DNA of 64,000 nt from Acidobacteria bacterium UBA2990 (lineage in GTDB: Bacteria > Acidobacteriota > Vicinamibacteria > Vicinamibacterales > UBA8438), in assembly GCA_002347025.1 (NCBI GenBank), contig DEAE01000002.1, forward strand, positions 23,873-87,872, read 5' to 3'. Numbering within the stretch: the first letter of the stretch is position 1; each line of letters opens with the position of its first letter. Below, one piece after another: positions 18,132-27,391 of the stretch. The notes beneath the pieces were generated by a model. It worked only from the letters and a program-made list of their open reading frames with translations. It did no database searches and was not told where the DNA came from. Position numbers and translations under genes: made by a program.

Positions 18132-18878
18132 ATGTCTGCATCTTCTTCAGTTACTCGTCTCGAGTCAATGTTGCATGCCAGGAATTTGGATCGAACCGTA
18201 GTCCGATCGCTCAGCGGAACCCCTGAAATCCTGGCAGAAACAGGTCACGCCGCACTAGATGAGTTATTGGCCGGCGGATTGGCACGTGGCCATCTTTCTG
18301 AAATCGCTGGACCTCGTTCTTCTGGTCGTACGAGCTTATTGGCTTCTGTGCTCGCGGCGGCCACTGGTCGTGGTGAGGTTGTAGCGCTGATCGATGTATG
18401 CGATCGGTTCGATCCGGTTTCAGCAGCTGCGGCTGGTGTCGAACTTGCCAACCTCCTTTGGGTGCCCGAGCGAGCCCGTGAATCATCACGCGACTTTGGA
18501 CCCAGCATTAAACGAGCACTCAAGGCGATGAGCTTGATATTGGATGCCGGCGGATTCGGCGTCGTGGTATTCGACGTGGCCGATCTGCCCGTTCGAACGA
18601 TCCGGCAGATTCCGATGACGACATGGCTGCGGTTGTCCAGGTTGCTCGAAAATACCAAGACCGTCGGGTTGCTACTAGGACTAGAGCCGATCGCAAGGAG
18701 CGCAGAAGGTCAGACCGTGGTGTTGCGCCCTGGCGGGGCAGTTGGTTGGTGGTCTGGCACACATGATCGGAATCGTCTGCTACAGGGTCTCGAGTGCGAA
18801 GCACGGGTCGTCCGAACCCGTCGGCCGTGCCATGAGTTCGTTACTTTGCGTCCTGAGTTTGAGAAACCTAAGGTTTAA
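18132..18878 (+). CDS. imuA: ImuA, RecA-like mutasome protein
   Basis: 248 residues. A RecA-like P-loop is visible in GPRSSGRTSL, with the sequence preceding it (LDELLAGGLARGHLSEIAG) typical of the ImuA/SplA group. ImuA is needed together with ImuB and DnaE2 for damage-induced mutagenesis. ATG 18132 is chosen because the operator-like palindrome covers the upstream TTG, and AAGG lies 8 bases before the ATG. imuB begins 16 bases after the stop. Confidence 0.88.
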   Translation: MSASSSVTRLESMLHARNLDRTVVRSLSGTPEILAETGHAALDELLAGGLARGHLSEIAGPRSSGRTSLLASVLAAATGRGEVVALIDVCDRFDPVSAAAAGVELANLLWVPERARESSRDFGPSIKRALKAMSLILDAGGFGVVVFDVADLPVRTIRQIPMTTWLRLSRLLENTKTVGLLLGLEPIARSAEGQTVVLRPGGAVGWWSGTHDRNRLLQGLECEARVVRTRRPCHEFVTLRPEFEKPKV

Positions 18879-18894
18879 GTGCTTGGAGCGTTCT

Positions 18895-20475
18895 ATGTTT
18901 GCTTGTCTTTACGTTCCACCTCGTGGCTCGATGCATCGAGTGGCCACTGAAACGACCCGAGCTGTTTTTTCGCCACGAAGGTCCGGTGGTGACACGGATC
19001 GGCTGGTACATCTGGCTCGTGATTACTCACCACGTGTCGAGGTGCATGGCGCGAACCTTGTATCGCTTGATGCGAATGGTTTGACGAAGTTATTCGGTAG
19101 TGCTCGCGATTTGGGTTTGACTTTGCGCCGGGCTGCAGCAGACCGAGGAATGAATCTCCGTATCGCAATGGCGCCTACTCGAACTGCAGCACTGTTAGTT
19201 GTGCAGAGCCGAAGTGGTGTCACGGTGATCGAGCCTGGTCAGGAAGCGTCCACTCTGGCGGGACTGTCGCTCGATGTGCTTCAAGCTTTGTCACGGAAAC
19301 AGATGCAAGAGTCTGCTGTTCCGGCACGTCACAAAAATCAATTGACTGGCAACGTAATGGGGGTACCTGTCTTAGCTTTGTTGTCGAAGCTGCGTCGCTG
19401 GGGGCTGAGAAATCTAGGGGATTTGGCGCGTCTACCATCGGATGAACTGTTTGAACGGTTAGGTGCAGCTGGGATGATTTTACAGCGATTTGCCAGAGGT
19501 GAAGACGGTAGTCCGCTCGTACCTATGTCGGTCGAGGAACGCTTCGAGTCGTCACTGGCACTCGATCATCCGATTGAAGGGGTTGAGCCTTTGTCCTTCG
19601 TGTTGAAGCGACTGTTCGAACAGCTGTCGGTTCGTCTTGAACGTGCTGGAACCGGTGCTGCGGTAATCCACGTTCACTTGAAGTTGGGGACTCGAGAACT
19701 GTGTACGCGCACGTTGCAATTGCCAACTCCGTTGCGCGATCCACGAGCGCTGCGTACGCTTGTTTTACTTGATCTGGAGTCACATCTTCCTGCTGTTGGG
19801 ATTGACCAGATAACAGTAGTGATCGATCAGGTCCCTGCTCGTTCGCAACAGTTTTCGTTATTTGAGCGGATTAAGCCTTCCCCAGCAACGTTATCTATTC
19901 TTGGTGCCCGGTTGACGGCTTTGGTTGGTTCGCGGTGTGGATCGCCTGTTGTATCTGATTCCCACAATGCTGCAGGGTTTGAGATGTGCGCGTTTGCGCC
20001 GAGGGGCGTGACCTTGGGCTCCACAGTTGATAGCCAGAAAAAAACACTCAAATCGAGAAGAAGGAAGACTGGCAATCGAATGGCTGATCGAGTCCGCTGG
20101 ACTCCGTTGGATGGGAATTGGCGCCAAGTTGTGGGATCTACAAAACCGCAGACTTTAATGCCCATGCTGCGAAGATTTCGGACACCTAAGCCGGCTCGTG
20201 TCAGGGTGCAGGCCGGCCGGCCTATTAGGGTCTTATCATCACAGGTTGCTGAGGGTGAGGTTGTGCAGTGGGCTGGGCCTTGGCGCACATCAGGGCATTG
20301 GTGGGATAAGGCGTCGATGGGGGATACAGCTGCCGCTTCGGGCCCTGTGTCATCAAGTGATTGCGTGTCATGGGATCACGACGAGTGGGATGTTGCGTTG
20401 GCTGACGGTGGGGTATATCGCATTTTCCACGATCGGCAAATTGATCGGTGGTTTGTGGAAGGGATGGTTGATTGA
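18895..20475 (+). CDS. imuB: ImuB, Y-family polymerase-like mutasome subunit
   Basis: 526 residues. The fold follows Y-family polymerases, but the acidic catalytic residues are absent: the first catalytic strand reads CLYVPPRGS instead of a D-x-D-type motif, and the SLDANGLTKLFG segment lacks the SxDE motif. This loss is normal for ImuB, which acts as an adaptor linking ImuA, DnaE2 and the beta clamp. The ATG at 18895 has GGAG upstream; the frame is open from 18742 but that would run through imuA. It sits between imuA and dnaE2. Confidence 0.88.
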   Translation: MFACLYVPPRGSMHRVATETTRAVFSPRRSGGDTDRLVHLARDYSPRVEVHGANLVSLDANGLTKLFGSARDLGLTLRRAAADRGMNLRIAMAPTRTAALLVVQSRSGVTVIEPGQEASTLAGLSLDVLQALSRKQMQESAVPARHKNQLTGNVMGVPVLALLSKLRRWGLRNLGDLARLPSDELFERLGAAGMILQRFARGEDGSPLVPMSVEERFESSLALDHPIEGVEPLSFVLKRLFEQLSVRLERAGTGAAVIHVHLKLGTRELCTRTLQLPTPLRDPRALRTLVLLDLESHLPAVGIDQITVVIDQVPARSQQFSLFERIKPSPATLSILGARLTALVGSRCGSPVVSDSHNAAGFEMCAFAPRGVTLGSTVDSQKKTLKSRRRKTGNRMADRVRWTPLDGNWRQVVGSTKPQTLMPMLRRFRTPKPARVRVQAGRPIRVLSSQVAEGEVVQWAGPWRTSGHWWDKASMGDTAAASGPVSSSDCVSWDHDEWDVALADGGVYRIFHDRQIDRWFVEGMVD

Positions 20476-20527
20476 CGAACGAGGAGGTCTTGTTGGTTTG
20501 CCGATAGCCTGATTTCGACACATTCCT

Positions 20528-23500
20528 ATGTATGTTGAGTTGCATGCCGCGTCAGCATTTTCCTTTCTTGACGGAGCGTCTTTGCCAGAAGCTTTGGTCG
20601 ACCGTGCTGCCGATTTGGGGTATCCCGCTCTCGCCTTGCTGGATCGGGATGGGGTTTATGGCGCACCTCGATTCCATAAGGCGGCAAGAGCAGCTGGGAT
20701 TAAGCCGATTGTCGGGTGTGAGTTGACAATCACTAAAGGTTGGAGAGCTCCAGCTATTTGGGGAGCAGAAGCAGGTCTCTGGCGTTTGCCGGTACTGGTC
20801 GAGTCACAGGAGGGTTATCGAAACTTATGCCGTTTACTGACCCGCCTTAAACTTGAATCTCCCAAGGGTGAAGGGGCTTTAAAACTTGAGGATTTAGACG
20901 GGCTTACTACTGGATTAGTGGCTCTTGTTGGCCGCGCAGCTCTTCTAGGGCACCGTTACGGGGTAGGCGGTCTCATTGACCGGGTTATTGGGTTATTTGG
21001 TCAGTCTCATGTCTATGTTGAGCTTCAACGTCACCTTCTGAGAGATGAGGAAATTGATAATCAGGCTCTTATTGCGTTGGCTGAGGCTTACCATGTTCCA
21101 CTCGTAGCAACGAATGGAGTGCGGTTCGCTAATGTCGATGACCGACAGCTGTATGACGTGCAAACCTGTCTCCGGCACAAGACTACGCTTGACCAGGCTG
21201 GTCGGCGTCTAGTTTGCAATAGTGAGCGATATTTAAAATCCCCGGCTGCGATGGCCAAGTTGTTTCGTGATCGATCGGATGTGCTGGTTGCTGCCGGTGA
21301 TTTGGCGGCGAGGCTCGATTACACAATGGATGATTTGGGCTACCGATTTCCCGCTTATCCGGTGCCGGCCGGTGACACGATGATCTCATTTTTACGAGCT
21401 ATTACCGATGTTGGAGCTCGTGAACGGTATCGGCCTTATCACGAACGTGCCCGCTTGCAGCTCGCGCGTGAACTTGATCTTATTGAACAGCTTGATCTGG
21501 CTGGATATTTCCTGATTGTTTGGGATCTCGTGAATTTTTGTCGCCAGCAAGACATCCTCGTACAGGGGCGAGGCTCTGCTGCCAATAGTGCTGTTTGTTA
21601 CAGTTTGGGAATTACTGCAGTCGATCCGATCGAGATGGGTCTGCTATTCGAGCGCTTTTTATCAGAGGAGCGGAGCGAGTGGCCAGATATTGATTTAGAT
21701 CTGCCAAGTGGGAGCCGTCGCGAGCGTGTCATCCAGCATGTCTATGAACGATATGGTCGATTGGGAGCTGGAATGACCGCTAACGTTATTACCTACCGCG
21801 GACGGAGTGCTGCGCGCGACATTGGCAAGGTACTGTCAATAGCTTCCGAGGAGATAGATCGATTAGCTAAGGCGATGAACGATTTTGAGAAGACTGATTC
21901 AACTGAATCTTTCACGCGACAGTTTGATCGCGCCGGCCTAGAGAGAACTCACCCGCGGGCTAAGCATTTCGGGGCATTGTGGCGCCGGATGCAAGATTTG
22001 CCTCGGCATCTTGGGCAGCACTCTGGTGGAATGGTGATTTGTCAGGGGCGGCTTGATGAGGTGGTTCCGCTGGAGAAGGCTAGTATGCCGGATCGTGTTG
22101 TGGTTCAGTGGGATAAAGATGATTGTTCTGACATGGGGATCGTGAAAGTTGATCTACTTGGCTTGGGTATGATGGCCGTGCTTCAAGACACTTTTACCTT
22201 GATCAATAGTCAAGGGGCAGACCGAACTGGAGCAGTCGATCTTGCACGGTTGCCTGTGAATGACCAAGCGGTTTATCGGATGCTGCAGGATGCCGACACG
22301 GTTGGCTTGTTTCAGGTCGAGTCACGTGCTCAGATGGCGACGTTGCCGCGCTTGAAACCCAAGTGTTTCTACGATCTTGTGGTTGGGGTAGCGATTATTC
22401 GTCCAGGTCCGATTGTAGGGCAAATGGTGCATCCTTATCTAAGGCGCCGAGCAGGACGTGAACCTGTTCGATATGCGCATCCTTCACTGGAGCCGATCTT
22501 GCGTCGTACTCTAGGAATACCGCTGTTTCAGGAACAACTGCTTCGGGTTGCAATGGTAGCTGCTGGCTTTTCAGGGGGGGAAGCTGAGCAGTTGAGGCGT
22601 GCTTTTGGCTTTAAGCGGTCGATCCGACGCATGACAGAGATCGAGATGCAACTGCGAGAGGGCATGGAGCAAAATGGCATCACCGGAGCGCCGGCCGATG
22701 AGATCGCTCGCTCGGTCTCTTCTTTTGCGTTGTATGGATTCCCAGAATCACATGCGGCGAGTTTTGCGCTGCTGGTGTATGCCAGCGCCTATTTAAAAAT
22801 ACATTATCCAGCGGCGTTCTATACAGCGTTACTGAACAACCAACCAATGGGATTCTATCACCCGGCGACTTTGGTGAAGGATGCTCAGCGTCATGGCGTG
22901 CGGTTTAGCAGAATTGATGTGCAGCACTCAAGATGGGAGTGTGCCGTAGAACTAGATGGGGCGATCCGATTGGGGTTGTGTTATGTGACTGGATTAAGTG
23001 AAGCAACAGGGCGCGCGATAGGGCTCAGGCCCTTGGTATCGGTGAGTGAAGTTTCAGGTATAGATCGGCAAGGTCGACAAGGCAAAGAAGATGATGTAGT
23101 GGCTGGCGCAATGCTAATTTGTCCTAAATGCGGTTGTGACGACGCCGAGGCGGTGACATTCTTGGATTGTGGGACATCCGGGTCGCAAGGATTTTGCAGC
23201 ATCTGTGCGGAAGGTTGGATTTTAGAGAATCGGACTGGCGAAGGAGGGGTGACGGTGTCCCCGCGATTTAGGTCAGTGGAAGACTTACTTGCTCGGACTG
23301 GGCTACGTCGTGACGAATTAGTGACGCTGGCTGAGATTGGGGCGCTTAACTCATTTGGCTACGACCGCCGGTCGGCGCTCTGGCAGGTTGAGCGTGCGGT
23401 CAGACCTTCTGGTGAGTTGTTTGCTGAGATGGATGGGAAAAGCCAGAGTCGGTCGAGGGGGTCGGTTGGATCGCCTAAGTCGATGCGTTGGACATTTAAT

Positions 23501-23989
23501 TCTGGTGACCTTAGGCCGTGGATGCCCCGTGGTGCTCCAAATGTGGCTGAGAATAGTTCTCCGTTGCCGTCAATGACACCGGAAGAACGGGCGGTGTCAG
23601 ACTATGTTGGGACAAAGGTGACTATTGGACCTCATCCAGTCGCTTTACGGCGGTATGAACTGGCACTTCGAGGAGTATTGCGTGCTATTGATCTGCCTGA
23701 TGGGCGTAATGGTAGGCGGGTTAGAGTAGCAGGGGCCGTTATTGCTCGTCAGCGGCCTCAGACTGCCAAGGGATGTGTGTTTCTGACGCTGGAAGACGAA
23801 ACTGGATTTGCCAATATTTTTGTTAAGTCTGATGTATTCAACATTGCGCGAGAGGTTATTCTTGAACGGTCGTTTTTACTAGTCGAGGGAGTAATACATT
23901 ACCAGGATGGTGTAACTTCTGTGAAAGCGGAGCGATTTCATGACTTCCCGGTTAGTGAGGGAATGCCGAGACCTCGAGATTTTCATTGA
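20528..23989 (+). CDS. dnaE2: Error-prone DNA polymerase DnaE2 with inserted zinc ribbon
   Basis: 1153 residues. The N-terminal PHP domain (YVELHAASAFSFLDGAS) is followed by the C-family polymerase core with WPDIDLDLPSG carrying the catalytic acidic residues, and a C-terminal OB-fold part. The length and the finger region QGRGSAANSAVCYSLGI fit DnaE2. DnaE2 is the polymerase of the ImuA/ImuB mutasome. Between about residues 845 and 910 there is an insertion with Cys865, Cys868, Cys890 and Cys893, a zinc-ribbon pattern I do not know from standard DnaE2; the conserved SVEDLLARTGL follows it. It starts 52 bases after imuB. Confidence 0.92.
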   Translation: MYVELHAASAFSFLDGASLPEALVDRAADLGYPALALLDRDGVYGAPRFHKAARAAGIKPIVGCELTITKGWRAPAIWGAEAGLWRLPVLVESQEGYRNLCRLLTRLKLESPKGEGALKLEDLDGLTTGLVALVGRAALLGHRYGVGGLIDRVIGLFGQSHVYVELQRHLLRDEEIDNQALIALAEAYHVPLVATNGVRFANVDDRQLYDVQTCLRHKTTLDQAGRRLVCNSERYLKSPAAMAKLFRDRSDVLVAAGDLAARLDYTMDDLGYRFPAYPVPAGDTMISFLRAITDVGARERYRPYHERARLQLARELDLIEQLDLAGYFLIVWDLVNFCRQQDILVQGRGSAANSAVCYSLGITAVDPIEMGLLFERFLSEERSEWPDIDLDLPSGSRRERVIQHVYERYGRLGAGMTANVITYRGRSAARDIGKVLSIASEEIDRLAKAMNDFEKTDSTESFTRQFDRAGLERTHPRAKHFGALWRRMQDLPRHLGQHSGGMVICQGRLDEVVPLEKASMPDRVVVQWDKDDCSDMGIVKVDLLGLGMMAVLQDTFTLINSQGADRTGAVDLARLPVNDQAVYRMLQDADTVGLFQVESRAQMATLPRLKPKCFYDLVVGVAIIRPGPIVGQMVHPYLRRRAGREPVRYAHPSLEPILRRTLGIPLFQEQLLRVAMVAAGFSGGEAEQLRRAFGFKRSIRRMTEIEMQLREGMEQNGITGAPADEIARSVSSFALYGFPESHAASFALLVYASAYLKIHYPAAFYTALLNNQPMGFYHPATLVKDAQRHGVRFSRIDVQHSRWECAVELDGAIRLGLCYVTGLSEATGRAIGLRPLVSVSEVSGIDRQGRQGKEDDVVAGAMLICPKCGCDDAEAVTFLDCGTSGSQGFCSICAEGWILENRTGEGGVTVSPRFRSVEDLLARTGLRRDELVTLAEIGALNSFGYDRRSALWQVERAVRPSGELFAEMDGKSQSRSRGSVGSPKSMRWTFNSGDLRPWMPRGAPNVAENSSPLPSMTPEERAVSDYVGTKVTIGPHPVALRRYELALRGVLRAIDLPDGRNGRRVRVAGAVIARQRPQTAKGCVFLTLEDETGFANIFVKSDVFNIAREVILERSFLLVEGVIHYQDGVTSVKAERFHDFPVSEGMPRPRDFH

Positions 23990-23991
23990 TG

Positions 23992-24684
23992 TTAGAGGGT
24001 GAAGCGGACTGATGCTACAAGTGGTCTGTTCAGAAACTCGATAAGTGGGGCCAGCGCAGCGAATCTGCTCAGGAGCATGCTGTAGAACCTGGGTCCCGTT
24101 GTGGGACTGGGCTCAAGCTCCTCACCGATTAGATATTGTTGCAGCTGCAGGTATTTGGGAGCTTCGTGATCGGCTTGAAACCCGCGCGGCACACGTTTCA
24201 GTCACGTTCCTCTAATGCCGCCCATCCGTCGGATGGGTGGCGACTGGGCAAGGCTGTGGAAGCGGCGGAATTTATCCAAGATATGCTTGCGAATTCGCTG
24301 CCGCTGGGGCTGTTGTGGAGAGTAGAGTCCACCTCAGATCCACAGCTCGTCTGAGCCTAGATGAAAATATAAAGCAGCACTTTTGTTTTTGGGTAACAGT
24401 CTGTGAGTGAACCTGGCCGAAACATGGACTTTGTATGGGGTCTTATCGGATGAAAATCGGATACCGTGGTAGATGCGGTACATCGATTGCGGTGCGGCAA
24501 CCATATCTGGTGCCATGTTTGGGAAATTGGTGGCTAGGCATTTGATGATGGTGAGCATCGGGGTGCGTATGTAGGTTTCACAGTCAGCTTTGTGGGTTGC
24601 AAACCACTCCCGCCGACTGTTCCGTTTGAGTGACTCTAGGAATTGCAGGGTTTTGGTGCTGAAATGTGGAGCGGTGTTGTTCAT
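23992..24684 (-). pseudogene. DUF2461 (TIGR02453) gene with two in-frame TGA codons
   Basis: Read through, the frame gives about 230 residues, the usual length, and matches the family from start (FLESLKRNSRREWFATHK, YRIYHGIRFSSDKTPYKVHV) to end (LKRVPRGFQADHEAPKYL). Two TGA codons interrupt it: one at 24334-24336 (minus strand) before GGLYSPQQPQ, one at 24202-24204 before LKRVPRGF. There is no frameshift. Each stop could come from one substitution (GGA to TGA, CGA to TGA). Relatives have Gly and a variable residue there, not Cys, so selenocysteine is unlikely. A recent pseudogene is the best reading. The family's function is unknown. Confidence 0.75.
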
Positions 24685-24755
24685 GCTTTGAGTACATCTA
24701 TCGAGCGAGCTGGGAAATTATTGAAAATATGTAATGTGATGGCTAGGAATACCCA

Positions 24756-25184
24756 TCAGGATTGTTGGTTATTTACCCAGCGGATTCTTGGTACCAGAGA
24801 CCAGTCGAATTGATCAAGGTGGCTCGGTCCTAGCTCATCGACGGCTTCTAGGATGCGTGAGGTGCTTGCTAGAAGATTAACGATATCGATGCCTTGACAA
24901 GTTGGTGTAAATGGCTGAAGGTGCGCGGAACCTTTGATTAGCATGGTTCTGGCTCCGTGATGATTGCACCGTTGGACGTGGTACAGCGCTACTCCTATCT
25001 GAAGAATACCTTGGTACAATCGCCTAATTGGTCGCCCCTCTTCACGCCAGAGATCTTCGAGGGTCTCGTGTTGTTCGAAGAACTCACCACGGTTGAACTG
25101 GGCGATACCTTCACGCAGCTCTGGCGGCGGCGGTTCACAACATGGTAAATGCACAGTGCTCATTATAGGGGCTACGCTTGCCAC
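24756..25184 (-). CDS. DUF309 family protein
   Basis: 142 residues from ATG 25184, or 135 from ATG 25163; the start is not settled. The family motif FNRGEFFEQHETLEDLWREE is clear (about residues 30-50), followed by LYQGILQIGVALYH. DUF309 proteins are small all-helical proteins of unknown function. It is divergent from the SET-domain gene. Confidence 0.8.
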   Translation of the reverse strand: MASVAPIMSTVHLPCCEPPPPELREGIAQFNRGEFFEQHETLEDLWREEGRPIRRLYQGILQIGVALYHVQRCNHHGARTMLIKGSAHLQPFTPTCQGIDIVNLLASTSRILEAVDELGPSHLDQFDWSLVPRIRWVNNQQS

Positions 25185-25256
25185 TAGCGGCCGTGTAGTT
25201 CTTCTCCAAAGCTAGACTGATATGATTCTTAAGCTTCGTACCGCGCTGGTCAAGCG

Positions 25257-25718
25257 ATGTTGAACCTGATGCTCCGTGGACGCATCACTAGATGGGAAAT
25301 GAGATTGACTGAGCTCTACTTACCCCAAATCAAGCGGAAACGATCCAAGCTTCATGGTTGGGGAGTTTTTGCTCTTGAGAACATCAATAAAAATAAACGG
25401 GTTATTACCTATGAGGGAGAGAAGATTACTTCCAAAGCGAGTGAGGATCGGGAGGATCGCTATCTTCGCCGTGGGGAAATCTGGTGCTTTCGACTTAACC
25501 GACGCTGGGTGATTGACGCGAACGTTGGTGGAAATATTGCACGCTTCATCAATCATTCATGCAAGCCTAATTGTTATAGCAATGTTATCGACGGTAGGAT
25601 TTGGATTATTGCAGGCAAGGCTGTGAAGCCGGGTGAGGAACTTACGTACAACTATCACACGGATGGAGATAAAGAAATTCAGTGTCGTTGTCGTCCAGGT
25701 TGCAAGAATAGACTTTGA
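25257..25718 (+). CDS. Small SET-domain protein
   Basis: 153 residues. The SET signature is complete: SKLHGWGVFALENI near the start, the NIARFINHSCKPNC block, and GEELTYNY, followed by a short Cys-rich post-SET tail (CRCRPGCKNRL). SET proteins methylate lysine using S-adenosylmethionine. ATGs at 25269 and 25302 are possible alternative starts. No histone-like partner is visible nearby. The domain is of eukaryotic type and occurs patchily in bacteria. Confidence 0.85.
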   Translation: MLNLMLRGRITRWEMRLTELYLPQIKRKRSKLHGWGVFALENINKNKRVITYEGEKITSKASEDREDRYLRRGEIWCFRLNRRWVIDANVGGNIARFINHSCKPNCYSNVIDGRIWIIAGKAVKPGEELTYNYHTDGDKEIQCRCRPGCKNRL

Positions 25719-25763
25719 GCGGCTGTTGTGGCTGATAAAAGCACCGTCTGACATTATGGTCTT

Positions 25764-26438
25764 ATGATCATGGATCTAGTTTACCTTCACGGATTCGCAT
25801 CCTCGCCTGATTCGTCGAAGGCGACCTTTTTGTCTGCTCGCTTGGCGGAAATCGGGATTACGTTGCATTGCCCCGATCTTAACAAACCTGATTTCTCGAC
25901 GATGACCGTTTCGCGAATGATTAATGACGTGGAGCGGGTGATCGCTGATCTAGCTCCTAGTCCGATCGCCTTGATTGGGTCGAGTTTGGGAGCGTTTGTG
26001 GCGCTTCATCTGGCAGAGCGTTGCTATCGAGCGGGGGAAGGCAGAAAGGTTTCGCATTCCATCGAGCACTTGGTTCTATTGGCTCCAGCTTTCGATTTCA
26101 GAACTGGTTTGGAGAAGCAGTTAGGGGCGGATGGGCTCAACGAGTGGCGCGCTACCGATCGGCTAGCAGTGCAAAATTATGCCGAGGGGCGGACATGTGA
26201 TGTTCACTATGATTTATATGCCGATGCTGGCTACTATGACAGCTTTGCCGCGACGGTGTCGGTGCCGATGCTCATTTTGCAAGGCCGAGGCGACGAAGTT
26301 GTTGACCCCAGGATGGTAGCTAGTTTTGCAAGAGGCCGCGATCATGTGAAGTGCGTTTTGCTCGACGACGACCACCAATTAAAAAATAGCCTTGACCGAG
26401 TGTGGAATGAGATCTCGGTGTTTCTGGGTTTGGACTAA
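25764..26438 (+). CDS. YqiA-like alpha/beta-hydrolase
   Basis: 224 residues. The N-terminal YLHGFASSPDSSKA is typical of the YqiA/UPF0227 esterase group. The nucleophile elbow is GSSLGA (Gly-x-Ser-x-Gly), and later DEVVDPRM and DDDHQL hold the likely catalytic Asp and His. It is a cytosolic hydrolase of unknown substrate. ATG 25770 is an equally possible start. Confidence 0.82.
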   Translation: MIMDLVYLHGFASSPDSSKATFLSARLAEIGITLHCPDLNKPDFSTMTVSRMINDVERVIADLAPSPIALIGSSLGAFVALHLAERCYRAGEGRKVSHSIEHLVLLAPAFDFRTGLEKQLGADGLNEWRATDRLAVQNYAEGRTCDVHYDLYADAGYYDSFAATVSVPMLILQGRGDEVVDPRMVASFARGRDHVKCVLLDDDHQLKNSLDRVWNEISVFLGLD

Positions 26439-26496
26439 TGAAGGTTGACTTTGAGCCCCAGGCGGCTGCTGATGCGAATTAACACATACGGGGACC

Positions 26497-27204
26497 ATGC
26501 CTAGCGCGTTTGTCTCTGTGATCGTGCCTGTGTTGCATGATGCCAAAATGTTGGCGCCGTTGCTTGCGGAGCTTGTTGGTAAAGGCGAATCGATTCAGGT
26601 TGAGGTCGTGGTGACTAATGGCGATGCCGAGGATCGAGAGCTGGAGCCAATTCGTAGAGATAATCCCAAGGTTCGATGGGTTGATGGTTGCCCGGGGCGA
26701 GCTCTGCAGATGAACAGGGGCGCTCTGATAGCAAGCGGGAGGTGGCTGCTCTTTCTACATAGTGACGCCAGACTGGGGCCGAAATGGTTCGATGAAATAG
26801 AGCGAGCGGCTAGGGTTGACGTTGTAGGTGGTTGTTATCGACTTGAGATTGACTCTTGCTGCTGGCAGGCGAGATTGATCGAGTTTGGGGTGAAGTGGCG
26901 AGCTCGATGGTTAGCTATAGTCTATGGAGATCAAGGTATATTTATTCGACGCGATGTGTTTGATCTTCTTGGTGGCTATCGACCGCTTCCCCTTATGGAA
27001 GATGCAGACTTAGTAAGACGGATGCGGCAGCGTGGGAGTTTTTTGCTTTCGCAGGTGAGGGTTCGGGTATCAGCGAGGCGCTGGGAACGGGATGGTTGGT
27101 GGCGGCGGACGTTCGCGAATATCTGGATTTTACTATCCCATCTTGTTGGTCGAGCGCCAGAAAACATGGCCGAGTCTTATCCAGCTTGGCCTCAAACCAA
27201 GTAG
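26497..27204 (+). CDS. Glycosyltransferase, TIGR04283-type
   Basis: 235 residues. A GT-A fold family 2 glycosyltransferase: SVIVPVLHDA at the start, the GCPGRALQMNRGA segment, the metal-binding LHSDARLGP (DxD-like), and YGDQGIFIRRDVFD. These fit the group named rSAM/selenodomain-associated transferase 2 (TIGR04283), which I know from neighbourhoods with radical SAM proteins and arsenic methyltransferases. Here a radical SAM-ArsM fusion lies 2 kb downstream. The sugar and acceptor are unknown. Confidence 0.78.
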   Translation: MPSAFVSVIVPVLHDAKMLAPLLAELVGKGESIQVEVVVTNGDAEDRELEPIRRDNPKVRWVDGCPGRALQMNRGALIASGRWLLFLHSDARLGPKWFDEIERAARVDVVGGCYRLEIDSCCWQARLIEFGVKWRARWLAIVYGDQGIFIRRDVFDLLGGYRPLPLMEDADLVRRMRQRGSFLLSQVRVRVSARRWERDGWWRRTFANIWILLSHLVGRAPENMAESYPAWPQTK

Positions 27205-27391
27205 GCGACGGTTGATTCCAGCTGGTGGCTCTCTTGTCGTGTAAGAGCTGGATCAATTATTTGGACCGCTGAGTAAGTGCCGGACATGAGGCCTCCCATT
27301 GACAAGGCGTCATATAGAGGGTGACCATGGGGGCAGTGAGTCCACTAGGTATCTGGGGTTTGTTAAGCCGGTCGATGAGTGGAGGCGAGCA

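Noticed and set aside
18742..18894. A 51-residue N-terminal extension of imuB
   Set aside because: It overlaps imuA almost completely and has no Y-family similarity; ATG 18895 has GGAG upstream and starts the family alignment.
24202..24336. Selenocysteine in the DUF2461 gene
   Set aside because: Relatives have Gly and a variable residue, not Cys, at the two TGA sites, and no SECIS-like hairpin follows either codon.
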